Below, piece by piece: positions 8,375 to 16,319 of a DNA stretch of 64,000 nucleotides. The stretch is from Candidatus Pelagibacter sp. (GTDB taxonomy: Bacteria; Pseudomonadota; Alphaproteobacteria; Pelagibacterales; Pelagibacteraceae). Under the pieces are notes generated by a model. That model worked only from the letters and a program-made list of their open reading frames with translations, ran no database searches and was not told the origin of the DNA. Position numbers and translations under genes: made by a program. Each line of letters begins with the position of its first letter. Position 1 is the first letter of the stretch. The stretch covers positions 45,127-109,126 of the forward strand of contig JAOHKR010000002.1 in assembly GCA_028101445.1 (NCBI GenBank). Reading direction: 5' to 3'.

Positions 8375-9075
8375 TAAATTCGAAAGTATTTCTAAAAGGT
8401 TTAAAATCATTACAAGGTTCTAAAAGTCCAGCCATTCCTTTAGCGGCATGCTTTGTAGCATTAGGCGCATTACTTAAAGATGCTGGTTTTAATTTACAGC
8501 AAAGTGCTGCCTCAAGTTTATTTACCTATGCTTTGCCGGGCCAACTAGTAATGGCAGAGTCTCTACTAGTTGGAGCTTCATTAGTAAATATATTTATAGC
8601 TGTGTGGTTAGTTAATTTTAGACTTTACCCAATGACTGTTTCTTTGTTTCCTTTACTAGAGCATAAATCTCAACCGAAATGGAAATATTATTTATCATGT
8701 CATTTCTTAGCAGTAACATCTTGGCTAATTGCTAAAGATGGTTACAAAAAAATTGATAAAAAACACCGAATAGATTTTTGGATCGGTATAGGCATAGGTA
8801 CTTGGACAACTGCAATTTTAATGACAATGGTCGGATATCTTTCAGCAGATTACTTAAACAAAGATATGCTAATCGGTTTAGCAATTGTTAACCCAGTTTA
8901 CTTCTTTTGCATGATGATAGGTGCTATGAAAAATTTAAGCATATCGGTAGCTGTTGTTTTAGGGACAATACTAGGACCTTTAATTTATTTAGTTTCAACA
9001 GAGTGGGCTTTATTGTTTGCAGGTTTAATTGCAGGAACTATAGCTTTTTTATTTGGAGGTCAAAATGGAAAGTAG
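8371..9075 (+). CDS. azlC: AzlC family branched-chain amino acid exporter, large subunit
   Basis: Membrane protein of 234 aa with the AzlC pattern: an early GLKSLQGSKSPAIPLAACFVALG segment, a FTYALPGQLVMAESLLVGASLVNIFIAVWLVNFRLYPMTVSL block (family: G-x-x-Q and N-x-R-x) and Trp-containing helices. AzlC with AzlD forms an exporter of branched-chain amino acids or their analogues (first seen as azaleucine resistance in Bacillus). It is joined to the importer operon by an ATGA overlap, so an importer and an exporter of possibly the same class share a transcript. Confidence 0.85.
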   Translation: MINSKVFLKGLKSLQGSKSPAIPLAACFVALGALLKDAGFNLQQSAASSLFTYALPGQLVMAESLLVGASLVNIFIAVWLVNFRLYPMTVSLFPLLEHKSQPKWKYYLSCHFLAVTSWLIAKDGYKKIDKKHRIDFWIGIGIGTWTTAILMTMVGYLSADYLNKDMLIGLAIVNPVYFFCMMIGAMKNLSISVAVVLGTILGPLIYLVSTEWALLFAGLIAGTIAFLFGGQNGK

Positions 9076-9385
9076 TCAAATAATAATTCTAGCAATTATT
9101 GTAACTTCTTTAGCAACATTCATCTCCCGTTTTATGGGAGCTCTAACTTCAGAAAAAGTTAGTGTTAAATCTAAAATATTTCAGTGGTTTAACTGCGTGG
9201 CTTATTCAACTTTAGCAGCGTTATTAGGTAGAATGATAATATTTCCCGCAGGAGTTTTAGCAGAATCAGATCTTATCATCAGATTATTTGTAGTTTTTAT
9301 ATGTGTTGTAATTTTTATTTTATCTAAGAAAAATTTAGTAATTCCAACAATTTTTTCAGCAATTATGCTAAGTATTTTAAGCTAA
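9065..9385 (+). CDS. azlD: AzlD family branched-chain amino acid exporter, small subunit
   Basis: Small membrane protein of 106 aa with three to four helices. The LATFISRFMGAL segment matches AzlD's conserved N-terminal region (family: T-x-x-x-R), followed by FNCVAYSTLAALLGRMI and two hydrophobic helices. It is the usual partner of AzlC. ATG 9065 is preferred over the in-frame TTG at 9053 because GGAGGT (9055-9060) lies at a good distance before it. The ATG lies inside the azlC 3' end, an 11-base overlap. Confidence 0.82.
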   Translation: MESSQIIILAIIVTSLATFISRFMGALTSEKVSVKSKIFQWFNCVAYSTLAALLGRMIIFPAGVLAESDLIIRLFVVFICVVIFILSKKNLVIPTIFSAIMLSILS

Positions 9386-9394
9386 TTTTCAATA

Positions 9395-9423
9395 TTGACA
9401 ATTTTAGGATTTTTTTTTATATA
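9395..9423 (+). promoter_or_regulatory. Strong sigma70-type promoter for the inverse autotransporter gene
   Basis: TTGACA (9395-9400), 17-base spacer, TATATA (9418-9423). The -35 is perfect and the -10 has five of six consensus bases. Transcription would begin near 9430, only about 7 bases before the ATG at 9437, so the message would be nearly leaderless; no ribosome-binding site is visible. Confidence 0.65.
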
Positions 9424-9436
9424 AAAAAAACTCAAA

Positions 9437-10330
9437 ATGAACAAAATTTTAATCATAACAATTATTGCGATATTCCTAGGTGTAAATGCACACGCTGATA
9501 TTAAAGGTGTTTCTCTTAACAAAATTTCAGAAAAAGTATCATCAACAGTTTCCAATTTAATTCCTGGAGAAGGTTTAACAGAAGTAGATGTTAAATTACG
9601 AGACGATAATAACGGAAATGGAAATTACGAATTTAAAATACTTGGCGTAAGAGACATTTTACCAAGTGATAATTCAAATTTATTTACTCAATTTAGTTTA
9701 CATACTCAAGAAATAAACTCTGACAAAAGAATTATTGGAAATCTAGGATTAGGTTATAGATTTTTGAATTCAGATCAGTCAATGATGTTTGGAGCGAATA
9801 CATTTTACGATCAAGATTTAGAAGAAAATCATAAAAGAGTTGGTTTAGGTTTTGAAGCCAAAGCAGCAATGCTAGATTTTAATTATAATCTTTATCAAAA
9901 AGCTACAAATCAATTAGTGATATCAGGAACTAATGAACAAGTTTTAAGCGGGCAAGAATACAATATAACTTCACAAATTCCTTATATGCCTTGGTCAACA
10001 TTCAATTTTCAAGGATACAGAATGGAAAATGAAAAAACAACACAGGATGTTAAAGGAAATATTTATTCTCTAGAGATGGCATTAAATCCTTCTTTACAAT
10101 TTGATATTTTAAAAGATGTATCAAGTGTTGATGGTCAGGAAGATGAATGGGAATATATGCTTACATTTACACATCCCCCTAGAGAAAATAAATCTACTTT
10201 AGCTGATGGATTAACATCGAATGAAGCTTTTGTAAAAAAAGATATGCAAGCTTCTTTAAAAGATAAAGTGCGTAGAAATAATAATCTAGCAGTAGAAATT
10301 CAAGGAGCAATTACTTTTACAGCCAAATAA
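9437..10330 (+). CDS. Inverse autotransporter beta-domain protein without a passenger
   Basis: Secreted protein of 297 aa with a signal peptide (residues 1-20, ending NAHA-D). The middle resembles the intimin/invasin-type beta-barrel: LGLGYRFLNSDQSMMFGANTFYD followed by QDLEENHKRVGLGFEAKAAMLDFNYNLY, which parallels the family's G-x-N-x-F-x-D-x-D-x-x-x-x-x-x-R-x-G-x-G-x-E. Later strands have alternating hydrophobic residues. Inverse autotransporters normally carry Ig-like passenger domains after the barrel; here the protein ends at the barrel. A secreted 233-aa protein follows 2 bases later and may be its partner. Role in surface display or adhesion is inferred. Confidence 0.72.
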   Translation: MNKILIITIIAIFLGVNAHADIKGVSLNKISEKVSSTVSNLIPGEGLTEVDVKLRDDNNGNGNYEFKILGVRDILPSDNSNLFTQFSLHTQEINSDKRIIGNLGLGYRFLNSDQSMMFGANTFYDQDLEENHKRVGLGFEAKAAMLDFNYNLYQKATNQLVISGTNEQVLSGQEYNITSQIPYMPWSTFNFQGYRMENEKTTQDVKGNIYSLEMALNPSLQFDILKDVSSVDGQEDEWEYMLTFTHPPRENKSTLADGLTSNEAFVKKDMQASLKDKVRRNNNLAVEIQGAITFTAK

Positions 10331-10332
10331 AT

Positions 10333-11034
10333 ATGAAAAACTTTTTTAAAACTTTAATTATTGCTCTAGCTTTAACTATAATTTCTTTTAATGTGTTTGC
10401 TGAAAGTGCAACTGGCAGACCTACTTCGTACAAAGTAACTGCGTATAAACTTGAATACTGTGCTGGAGCAAGTACGCTTGCATCATGTGTAGATGCTACA
10501 ACTGTTGGCTCAAGTACAGCAGGTGTTGAAATGGATTTAGTAGATTCATCTAGCGCTGTAAGTTTTGGAACCGCTGGCTTGTTAGAACCAGGTAAAACCT
10601 ATAAATTTGCTCAAATTACAATAGACAGAGAATTTAAAATGACAGGAACTGTAACAACAAGTGCAGCAACATGTAATACAGGCGGCACTGACGGCAGCGA
10701 AGATGCTGGCGGAGATACAAGTGCTGGTGCTATTTCTGAACAGGTAGTAGCACCCCAAGATGGAACTGGTAATGGAGATGGATTAAATACTGTATCAGCT
10801 GTAGGTGGAACAGGAACAGCTGGAACTTTTACAGATGATGATGGATTTCTACAAGTTAGATGGGAACTTAGTTCACCTTTTACAGTTAGTGCAGGAAAAA
10901 TACCTTCAATGTCTATTGCGTTTGATATTTCAGCTGCATTAGTATTTAATGATGGTGGTGCTGGTGATGGAGCATGTGATGGCAACGATTTTTATCCAGG
11001 CGCACCGACAATTTCTAATACTTTTAACTATTAA
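10333..11034 (+). CDS. Secreted Gly/Thr/Ala-rich protein of unknown family
   Basis: Unrecognised 233-aa protein. A clear signal peptide (1-23, ending NVFA-E) precedes a mature chain rich in Gly, Ala, Thr, Ser and Asp, with few Lys residues, unlike the neighbouring Lys/Ile/Asn-rich proteins. Four cysteines (43, 52 and two later) could make two disulfides. The composition and the alternating pattern (KTYKFAQITIDREFKMTGTVTT) suggest an extracellular beta-sandwich. It starts 2 bases after the barrel gene, so the two are probably made together; it could be a surface protein separated from its anchor. This is inference. Confidence 0.6.
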   Translation: MKNFFKTLIIALALTIISFNVFAESATGRPTSYKVTAYKLEYCAGASTLASCVDATTVGSSTAGVEMDLVDSSSAVSFGTAGLLEPGKTYKFAQITIDREFKMTGTVTTSAATCNTGGTDGSEDAGGDTSAGAISEQVVAPQDGTGNGDGLNTVSAVGGTGTAGTFTDDDGFLQVRWELSSPFTVSAGKIPSMSIAFDISAALVFNDGGAGDGACDGNDFYPGAPTISNTFNY

Positions 11035-11065
11035 ATTTTAATCTCAAATTGAAAGGACTATTTAA

Positions 11066-12172
11066 ATGAAAAAAACTTTAATAATCATTATAGCTATATT
11101 TTTTACTACCTCAGTTTACGCAAGCCATGGCAATTGGACTTGTACAAAAAAAAAATCTGTATTGCATGATGTAAATAAAGAACTTGGCGGTAATGGAGAA
11201 ATTGTACGTTTAAACTCTTTTACTACGATGGGAATGTTTAACGTCTTAAACAAAGCATACGAAAAAAACCCAGTACAAATAACTGGTTTACTAAAACTAC
11301 CTAAAGGTCAAAATAAAGTTCCGATAATTGTTTGGACACATGGAAGCGGTGGAGCTGGTGGATACGTTAACCCATATGTAAAAGAAGCAAAAAATAAATT
11401 ATTAGAGAATGGAATAGGTGTCATGTTCTTAGATAGTTTTTGTAACAGAGGAACTAAAGATACATGGAGAGATCAGTCAAAAGCTACTATGGTTTCTCAA
11501 GCAATTGACACCATGAGTGCTTATAAATTTCTTAAGTCCCACCCAAGATCAAATGGAAAACTTGGAACAACTGGACACTCTAGAGGAGGAACAAATTCTC
11601 TACTAGTAGCTGAAGCTAAATTTACCTCGGTTTTTTTAAACGGAAGTAAAAAAGGTTTTGATGCAGTTTTACCTGAAGCAGCAGAATGCAGAATGGCGGG
11701 GTTATTTCTTAATCCAGAACTTACAACAAACACTAAGATGCTTTATGTACATGGTGAAATTGATAATTTAACCTTAGCAAAACCCTGCGCTGATTATGTT
11801 AAAAAAATTAAGTCCAATCCAGGACAAATAATAATTGATATTAAACAAGGTTGGGGGCATGACTGGCATTCACCATATAAACCAAAAAAAGTTCCAGCAA
11901 TGGTAATGCCTACTTGTCCAGCAAATTATGTAGATGACAAAGGCTTAGTAACTGGTGAATTAGCTGATTTAGGTTTAAACAAATACAAATTATTTTCGAG
12001 CTGGGAAGAATATGCAGAAGCTGCAGCTATTGAGCCAAAAAAAACATTTAAAAAAGTATTTAAAATTCTTAAAGGCGAAAAATGTATAAAAAGAGGCGCT
12101 CATGTTGGTGGAAATCACGGTGATGAATACATGCCTCAGTTCATAAACTTCTTTAAAGAAAATTTATTATAG
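11066..12172 (+). CDS. Secreted alpha/beta hydrolase (dienelactone hydrolase-like)
   Basis: A 368-aa protein with a signal peptide (about residues 1-19, ending VYAS). The alpha/beta hydrolase core has an oxyanion-type WTHGSGGAGGY segment, the nucleophile elbow GHSRGG with Ser172, a probable acid in VHGEIDNLT and a late histidine (GWGHDWHSPY or the C-terminal GGNHGDEY). Likely a periplasmic esterase, lipase or dienelactone-type hydrolase; substrate unknown. An additional cysteine-containing C-terminal region (about residues 270-368) is longer than in minimal dienelactone hydrolases. The ribosome-binding site GAAAGGA is well placed. Confidence 0.78.
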   Translation: MKKTLIIIIAIFFTTSVYASHGNWTCTKKKSVLHDVNKELGGNGEIVRLNSFTTMGMFNVLNKAYEKNPVQITGLLKLPKGQNKVPIIVWTHGSGGAGGYVNPYVKEAKNKLLENGIGVMFLDSFCNRGTKDTWRDQSKATMVSQAIDTMSAYKFLKSHPRSNGKLGTTGHSRGGTNSLLVAEAKFTSVFLNGSKKGFDAVLPEAAECRMAGLFLNPELTTNTKMLYVHGEIDNLTLAKPCADYVKKIKSNPGQIIIDIKQGWGHDWHSPYKPKKVPAMVMPTCPANYVDDKGLVTGELADLGLNKYKLFSSWEEYAEAAAIEPKKTFKKVFKILKGEKCIKRGAHVGGNHGDEYMPQFINFFKENLL

Positions 12173-12174
12173 CA

Positions 12175-12294
12175 GTGAGCAAACTTAAAGCCGATGTAAT
12201 TAGATATTCAAAGAAACTTAATATAACTAATTTATCAGCTTTAAGATCAGGAAATATTTCAGCGATTTTTTTAAGTTTATTGACAAATCTATAA
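12175..12294 (+). pseudogene. Class II aldolase/adducin remnant, 39 codons
   Basis: A GTG frame 2 bases after the hydrolase stop encodes 39 residues. Residues 5-30 (ADVIRYSKKLNIT then NLSALRSGNISA) resemble the very N-terminus of class II aldolase/adducin proteins, where a helix leads into S-G-N-x-S-x-R. The arginine that should follow is lost and the frame runs into an unrelated tail and a stop. The rest of the roughly 200-aa domain is absent. It may be a truncated relic or may simply encode a short peptide. No close ribosome-binding site is visible. Confidence 0.45.
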
Positions 12295-12303
12295 CAAAAA
12301 AAG

Positions 12304-12340
12304 ACTAAGAAAATACGATCATCTTAGTTCAAATTTTTAT
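12304..12340 (+). terminator. Probable terminator after the hydrolase/aldolase remnant
   Basis: A 7-bp stem ACTAAGA / TCTTAGT (12304-12310 with 12322-12328) and an 11-base loop is followed by AAATTTTTAT. It would end the 9.4-12.3 kb transcript before the permease gene. Modest stem stability. Confidence 0.45.
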
Positions 12341-12371
12341 CTAATTGCAACGGTTTAAGCGTTTTCGAGTA

Positions 12372-12440
12372 TATAATTTTTTTATTTACTTTCTTAATCA
12401 TTTAAAAAAGCATAGGTTTCTGTCAACACAAGGAGGGACT
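12372..12440 (+). promoter_or_regulatory. Possible promoter region and ribosome-binding site of the NCS1 permease
   Basis: A perfect TATAAT lies at 12372-12377. The only -35-like match is TTGCAA at 12345-12350, 21 bases upstream, which is too far for a classical promoter, so recognition may depend on an activator. AGGAGGG (12431-12437) is an unusually strong ribosome-binding site for this region and fixes the start at 12441. Confidence 0.4.
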
Positions 12441-13892
12441 ATGAGTTCAAAAAAACTTTATAATAAAGACTTAGCACCTACTCCAAGTAACAAGAAAAAT
12501 TGGGGTTGGTTTGAGATCTTTAACGTATGGGCAAATGATGTACAAAGTTTATTCGGTTATACTTTGGCGGCATCTTTATTTATTGCCTCAGGATTAAATG
12601 GTTGGGCTGTATTTCTAGCTTTAATATTAGCTGGATTTTTCATTATGTGGCTTGTCAATCTTTCAGGTAAACCAAGTGTGAAACATGGAATTCCATATCC
12701 AGTATTTGCACGAGTAAGTATGGGTGTGTTTGGTGCTAACTTTCCAGCAATGGCTAGAGGTCTTGTTGCAATGTTTTGGTACGGTGCACAAACGTACGCT
12801 GCTTCAACTGCTGTAGCATTATTAATTACTGCATTAACTGGAAACCCAGGAACAGAAATGTTTTTAGGTATGACTGGTGTAATGTGGGTAGCATTTATAT
12901 TTGTTTCAGCCTTTCAAGTTTATTTATTCTGGCAGGGTATTGACCTTGTAAGAAAATTCTTAAACTTTGCAGGACCAGCTGTCTATGTAGTTATGATTTT
13001 ATTAATGATAACTATTTGGGCAAAAGTTGGTGGCGGTCTTCTTTCAGAAGTAGGAACTATATTCTCTAGCGGAGAACGTTCAGGTGGTTTCGAAGGTCTT
13101 GGATCTTTTGGAGCTTTCTTAGCAGTATTTTCTATTATGGTAGGATATTTCGCAGCTGTAGTAATTAACTTCGGTGACTTTGCTAGATTTGTAAAAAATG
13201 AAGATGAAATGAAAAAAGGAAACTTATATGGCCTAGTAGGAAATGTAATTTTCTTCTCTTTCATAACTCTTATGATTACAGGTGGATCAATTGCTCTTTT
13301 CGGAGAATACATTGCTCAGCCAACTGACATGGTTGCAAAAGTTGACAACACATTATTAACAATCGTTGCTGCATTCGCATTCTTTGCTGCAACAGTTGGT
13401 ATTAACATGGTTGCAAACTTTATACCGCCTGCTTATGACTTAGCAAACTTAATGCCGAGCAAAATTAATTTCAGAACTGGTGGTTTAATAACTGCTGCTT
13501 TTGGTTTTGTTATCGGTGGTTTATGGGTTTCTGTAATTACAAAAATGGGAATGTTTCCATTTGTAAATACATTAGGCGCGATACTAGCTCCAGTATTTGG
13601 GATAATGATTACTGATTATTACATCGTGAAGAAACAAAAACTTGATGTAAAAGCATTATTCAAAGATGGAAAAGGTAAGTATTGGTACAATGACGGTTTC
13701 AATTACAAAGGAATGTTAGCTTGGGCACTTTCAGGCTACGTTGCTATTGGATCTGTATGGCCAAGTATTTTACCTGGTGGTGTTGGAAACTTCTTCGCTA
13801 ATTTAGGCGGAGGAGGTGGTTACGCTTGGATAATCGGTGCTGCTTTAGGAGCTATCGTTCATCTAGCAATATCATCAGCTAGCAAAAAATAA
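12441..13892 (+). CDS. NCS1 family purine/allantoin:cation symporter
   Basis: A 483-aa membrane transporter of the nucleobase-cation-symport-1 family with about twelve hydrophobic segments. NCS1 features are the N-terminal NWGWFEIFNVWANDVQSLFGYTLAAS region, the WLVNLSGKPSVKHGIPYPVFAR block and the GYFAAVVINFGDFARF segment. Members import uracil, cytosine, hydantoin or allantoin with Na+ or H+. Because convergent genes downstream encode allantoin breakdown, allantoin or a purine ring compound is the likely substrate. The start at 12441 is chosen over an upstream in-frame ATG at 12345 because of the AGGAGGG ribosome-binding site and because the extra 32 residues do not resemble the family. Confidence 0.88.
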   Translation: MSSKKLYNKDLAPTPSNKKNWGWFEIFNVWANDVQSLFGYTLAASLFIASGLNGWAVFLALILAGFFIMWLVNLSGKPSVKHGIPYPVFARVSMGVFGANFPAMARGLVAMFWYGAQTYAASTAVALLITALTGNPGTEMFLGMTGVMWVAFIFVSAFQVYLFWQGIDLVRKFLNFAGPAVYVVMILLMITIWAKVGGGLLSEVGTIFSSGERSGGFEGLGSFGAFLAVFSIMVGYFAAVVINFGDFARFVKNEDEMKKGNLYGLVGNVIFFSFITLMITGGSIALFGEYIAQPTDMVAKVDNTLLTIVAAFAFFAATVGINMVANFIPPAYDLANLMPSKINFRTGGLITAAFGFVIGGLWVSVITKMGMFPFVNTLGAILAPVFGIMITDYYIVKKQKLDVKALFKDGKGKYWYNDGFNYKGMLAWALSGYVAIGSVWPSILPGGVGNFFANLGGGGGYAWIIGAALGAIVHLAISSASKK

Positions 13893-13906
13893 ATTATATT
13901 AAAGAG

Positions 13907-13933
13907 CTCGCCGTAGAAATACGGCGGGCTTTA
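13907..13933 (+). terminator. Terminator with GAAA tetraloop between the permease and allA
   Basis: A 10-bp stem GCTCGCCGTA / TACGGCGGGC (one G-U pair) closed by a GAAA tetraloop, then TTTA. The two genes converge here, and the hairpin reaches into the allA stop, so it may serve both strands. Confidence 0.7.
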
Positions 13934-14425
13934 GTATTTTAGAACTACTTGATTTTCTTCCAATTTCTGAATTTTTAAATTATCTCCAGAACCTTTTCTA
14001 TCTACGACTAAAAAGTTCATATCCTCAGTAGCGATTAAAGGAAAATGCCATGTACCCGTTTTGTAATTAACCCCAAGTCCTGGTGGGATTATAAAAGCTT
14101 CAACTTTGTCTAAATCAGGTTTGTCAGCATTTGGTGCTACAAAAGATAAAAAAGTAGTTTCTTTCATCGGAATAAAAGCTTGGCTTCCCAATGGATGTTG
14201 TTCCATCATATCAATATTCATTGGAAATGTTCGTTTTAGAGCAGAGAAAATACTTATCGTTGCTTCACCATTCTCTTTTGAAGTATCTAAATTAGCTATT
14301 CCATCAAATCTTTTTGCATAACCATCATTGATAGAAATAGGCTTAATATCATCAGTAGTTATTAATTCACCAAACTTAGCAAAATTTTCTTTAGTTATTT
14401 TTTTTGGAATAATAGTGATTGTCAT
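13931..14425 (-). CDS. allA: Ureidoglycolate lyase
   Basis: Enzyme of 164 aa that splits ureidoglycolate into glyoxylate and urea, the last step of the allantoicase route. AllA features are the cupin-type core with MMEQHPLGSQAFIPM (residues about 77-91), the VEAFIIPPGLGVNYKTGTWHFPL segment with metal or substrate ligands, and a terminal FLVVDRKGSGDN. Its ATG overlaps the alc stop by one base, so puuE-alc-allA are a single operon read leftward in pathway order. Confidence 0.93.
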   Translation of the reverse strand: MTITIIPKKITKENFAKFGELITTDDIKPISINDGYAKRFDGIANLDTSKENGEATISIFSALKRTFPMNIDMMEQHPLGSQAFIPMKETTFLSFVAPNADKPDLDKVEAFIIPPGLGVNYKTGTWHFPLIATEDMNFLVVDRKGSGDNLKIQKLEENQVVLKY

Positions 14426-15414
14426 TATTGTGCTTTTCCAAATACTCTAATTCTTGAGATACCACCATCAGGAAATATATTTATTCTAAGATAATTAACT
14501 TTATTTTTCTTCATTAATTTATTTAAAAAGTTATGTTTTTTATGAGCATGTAGCTTTGATTTGTTTAATAAAAGTTTCCAACTTTTTGATTTATTTATAA
14601 TTGCATTAGCTGATGTTTTTCCATTAACATAAGCAGCTTGAATAGAACATTGGTCAGGATAATTTCCTTTAAAGTGATGCGTATCAATTTGTATTTTATC
14701 AATCTTAGCAGCAGCAGCGCATTTAATAATTAACCAATCAAAATTTTTACCTCGGCTTCTTCTTGTTTCCCATCCATCACCCATATTTTTACCTTGGCCT
14801 GGCGCTAACACATTTTCTGCTCTCCCAAAGTGTTCATTGTTACAAGCAATTGGCACAGAGCCATTTAATACAGATGTTAGGTTAATAGCTTTCTTTCCGA
14901 ATTTTTTATTCTCTAATTCTCCAAACAATCTTAGTCTTGCAACTCCACCATCAGGAAAAATATTTAACCTTACATGAGTTATGATTGAGGTTTTTTTTAC
15001 GTTAAAAAAATGATGTTTGCTTGGACCAGTAGATTTTTTTCCTAAAATATTAGTCCACTTTTGATTTTTGTCGGGCACATTCTTTTTAGACGAACAAACA
15101 TCTAACGAAACTTGACTTGGTTGGTTTCCATTAAAATGAGATGTATCTATATCAACTTTATGAATTCTTCCAGGCTTACCTAATTTTAAAATTAAATAAT
15201 CGTGACCTGCTTTTCTTTTCCTTCTTGTTTCCCATCCATCCATCCATTTGCCATTTTTATCAAACACACCTTCTTTAAATACCGGAGGCGATGGATCTAT
15301 TATTCTTTTAGCTGCAGCAAAGAAATCATCAGTTCTATAAACTACTTTTGTACCTAGCCTTGGTTGAGCAAGATCTATTAAACCATTTAAAATAATGTTT
15401 TTATTTTTTTTCAT
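14425..15414 (-). CDS. alc: Allantoicase
   Basis: Enzyme of 329 aa with two tandem allantoicase repeats. Each repeat has a DGWETRR motif (residues about 54-60 and 208-214) and a late N-x-F-P-D-G-G-x-x-R-x-R motif (INIFPDGGISRIR at the end, LNIFPDGGVARLR in the middle). It hydrolyses allantoate to ureidoglycolate and urea in the cytoplasm. Length and duplicated architecture are normal. Coupled by one-base TAATG overlaps to puuE upstream and allA downstream. Confidence 0.95.
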   Translation of the reverse strand: MKKNKNIILNGLIDLAQPRLGTKVVYRTDDFFAAAKRIIDPSPPVFKEGVFDKNGKWMDGWETRRKRKAGHDYLILKLGKPGRIHKVDIDTSHFNGNQPSQVSLDVCSSKKNVPDKNQKWTNILGKKSTGPSKHHFFNVKKTSIITHVRLNIFPDGGVARLRLFGELENKKFGKKAINLTSVLNGSVPIACNNEHFGRAENVLAPGQGKNMGDGWETRRSRGKNFDWLIIKCAAAAKIDKIQIDTHHFKGNYPDQCSIQAAYVNGKTSANAIINKSKSWKLLLNKSKLHAHKKHNFLNKLMKKNKVNYLRINIFPDGGISRIRVFGKAQ

Positions 15415-16319
15415 TAAATATTTGAGTAATTCTTTATCCAGTGTTTGGCAATATCTATTCTTTTACAAATCCAAACATCCTTATGTTCCAATACATAATC
15501 TAGAAATCTTTCTAAAGATTTTAATCTACCTGGTTTGCCAACAATTCTACAATGTAAACCCACAGACATCATTTTAGGATTTGTTTCACCTTCTTTATAT
15601 AAAACATCAAAACTATCTTTTAAGTAATTATAAAATTGATCACCACTGTTAAATCCTTGATTAGTTGCAAATCTCATATCATTATTGTCTAAAGTGTAAG
15701 GTATTATTAATTGTTTTTTATTATTTCTTTTTTCAAAATAAGGAAGATCATCACTGTAAGAGTCGCTATCATAAAGAAAGCCACCTTCATTCATTACTAG
15801 CTCTCTAGTGTTAGGACTACATCTGCCTGTATACCAACCTAAAGGACGTTGCCCGAATATTTTTTTTATAGTTTTAATCGCAAGATCCATATGTTTTTTT
15901 TCAATGGACTTACTTATATTTTGATAATCAATCCATCTCCAACCATGGCAAGCAATTTCGTAACCTGCGTCTTTTATTGCCTTACAAACTTCAGGATTTC
16001 TTTCTAGAGCCATAGCAACACCAAAAATAGTTAATGGTATTTTCTTCTTTTGAAATAATTCATGTATCCTCCAAAAACCTCTTCTAGAACCGTATTCATA
16101 AAGAGACTCCATGCTTATATGTCGTCCTTTAATTGGTTGAGCTCCTATTATTTCTGATAAAAAAGTTTCTGAGTGTTTATCGCCGTGTAATACTGAATTT
16201 TCAGCACCTTCTTCATAATTTAATACTATTTGAAGGGCTAGTTTTGCATTATTAGGCCAAACAACTTTCATATTATTTGCACCATAACCAATCATGTCTC
16301 TTGGATATTTTTTAACCAT
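15414..16319 (-). CDS. puuE: Cofactor-independent allantoinase (polysaccharide-deacetylase fold)
   Basis: A 301-aa protein of the PuuE family, which opens the hydantoin ring of allantoin to allantoate. The start (YPRDMIGYGANNMKVVWPNNAKLALQIVLNYEEGAE) is characteristic of PuuE, followed by HGDKHSETFL, SMESLYEYGSRRGFWR, a GYEIACHGWRWIDY motif and GWYTGRCSPNTRELV. It is distinct from the metal-dependent AllB family. First gene of the puuE-alc-allA operon; divergent from glaH across 21 bases. Confidence 0.92.
   Translation of the reverse strand: MVKKYPRDMIGYGANNMKVVWPNNAKLALQIVLNYEEGAENSVLHGDKHSETFLSEIIGAQPIKGRHISMESLYEYGSRRGFWRIHELFQKKKIPLTIFGVAMALERNPEVCKAIKDAGYEIACHGWRWIDYQNISKSIEKKHMDLAIKTIKKIFGQRPLGWYTGRCSPNTRELVMNEGGFLYDSDSYSDDLPYFEKRNNKKQLIIPYTLDNNDMRFATNQGFNSGDQFYNYLKDSFDVLYKEGETNPKMMSVGLHCRIVGKPGRLKSLERFLDYVLEHKDVWICKRIDIAKHWIKNYSNI

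Noticed and set aside
10611..10985. A 124-aa reverse-strand reading frame across the secreted Gly/Thr/Ala-rich gene
   Set aside because: It lies entirely inside a supported forward gene, has Pro/Ser/Ala-rich antisense composition and no start signal; it is a shadow of codon usage on the other strand.
12345..12440. N-terminal extension of the NCS1 permease to an upstream ATG
   Set aside because: The added 32 residues do not resemble the family, and AGGAGGG sits directly before the ATG at 12441.
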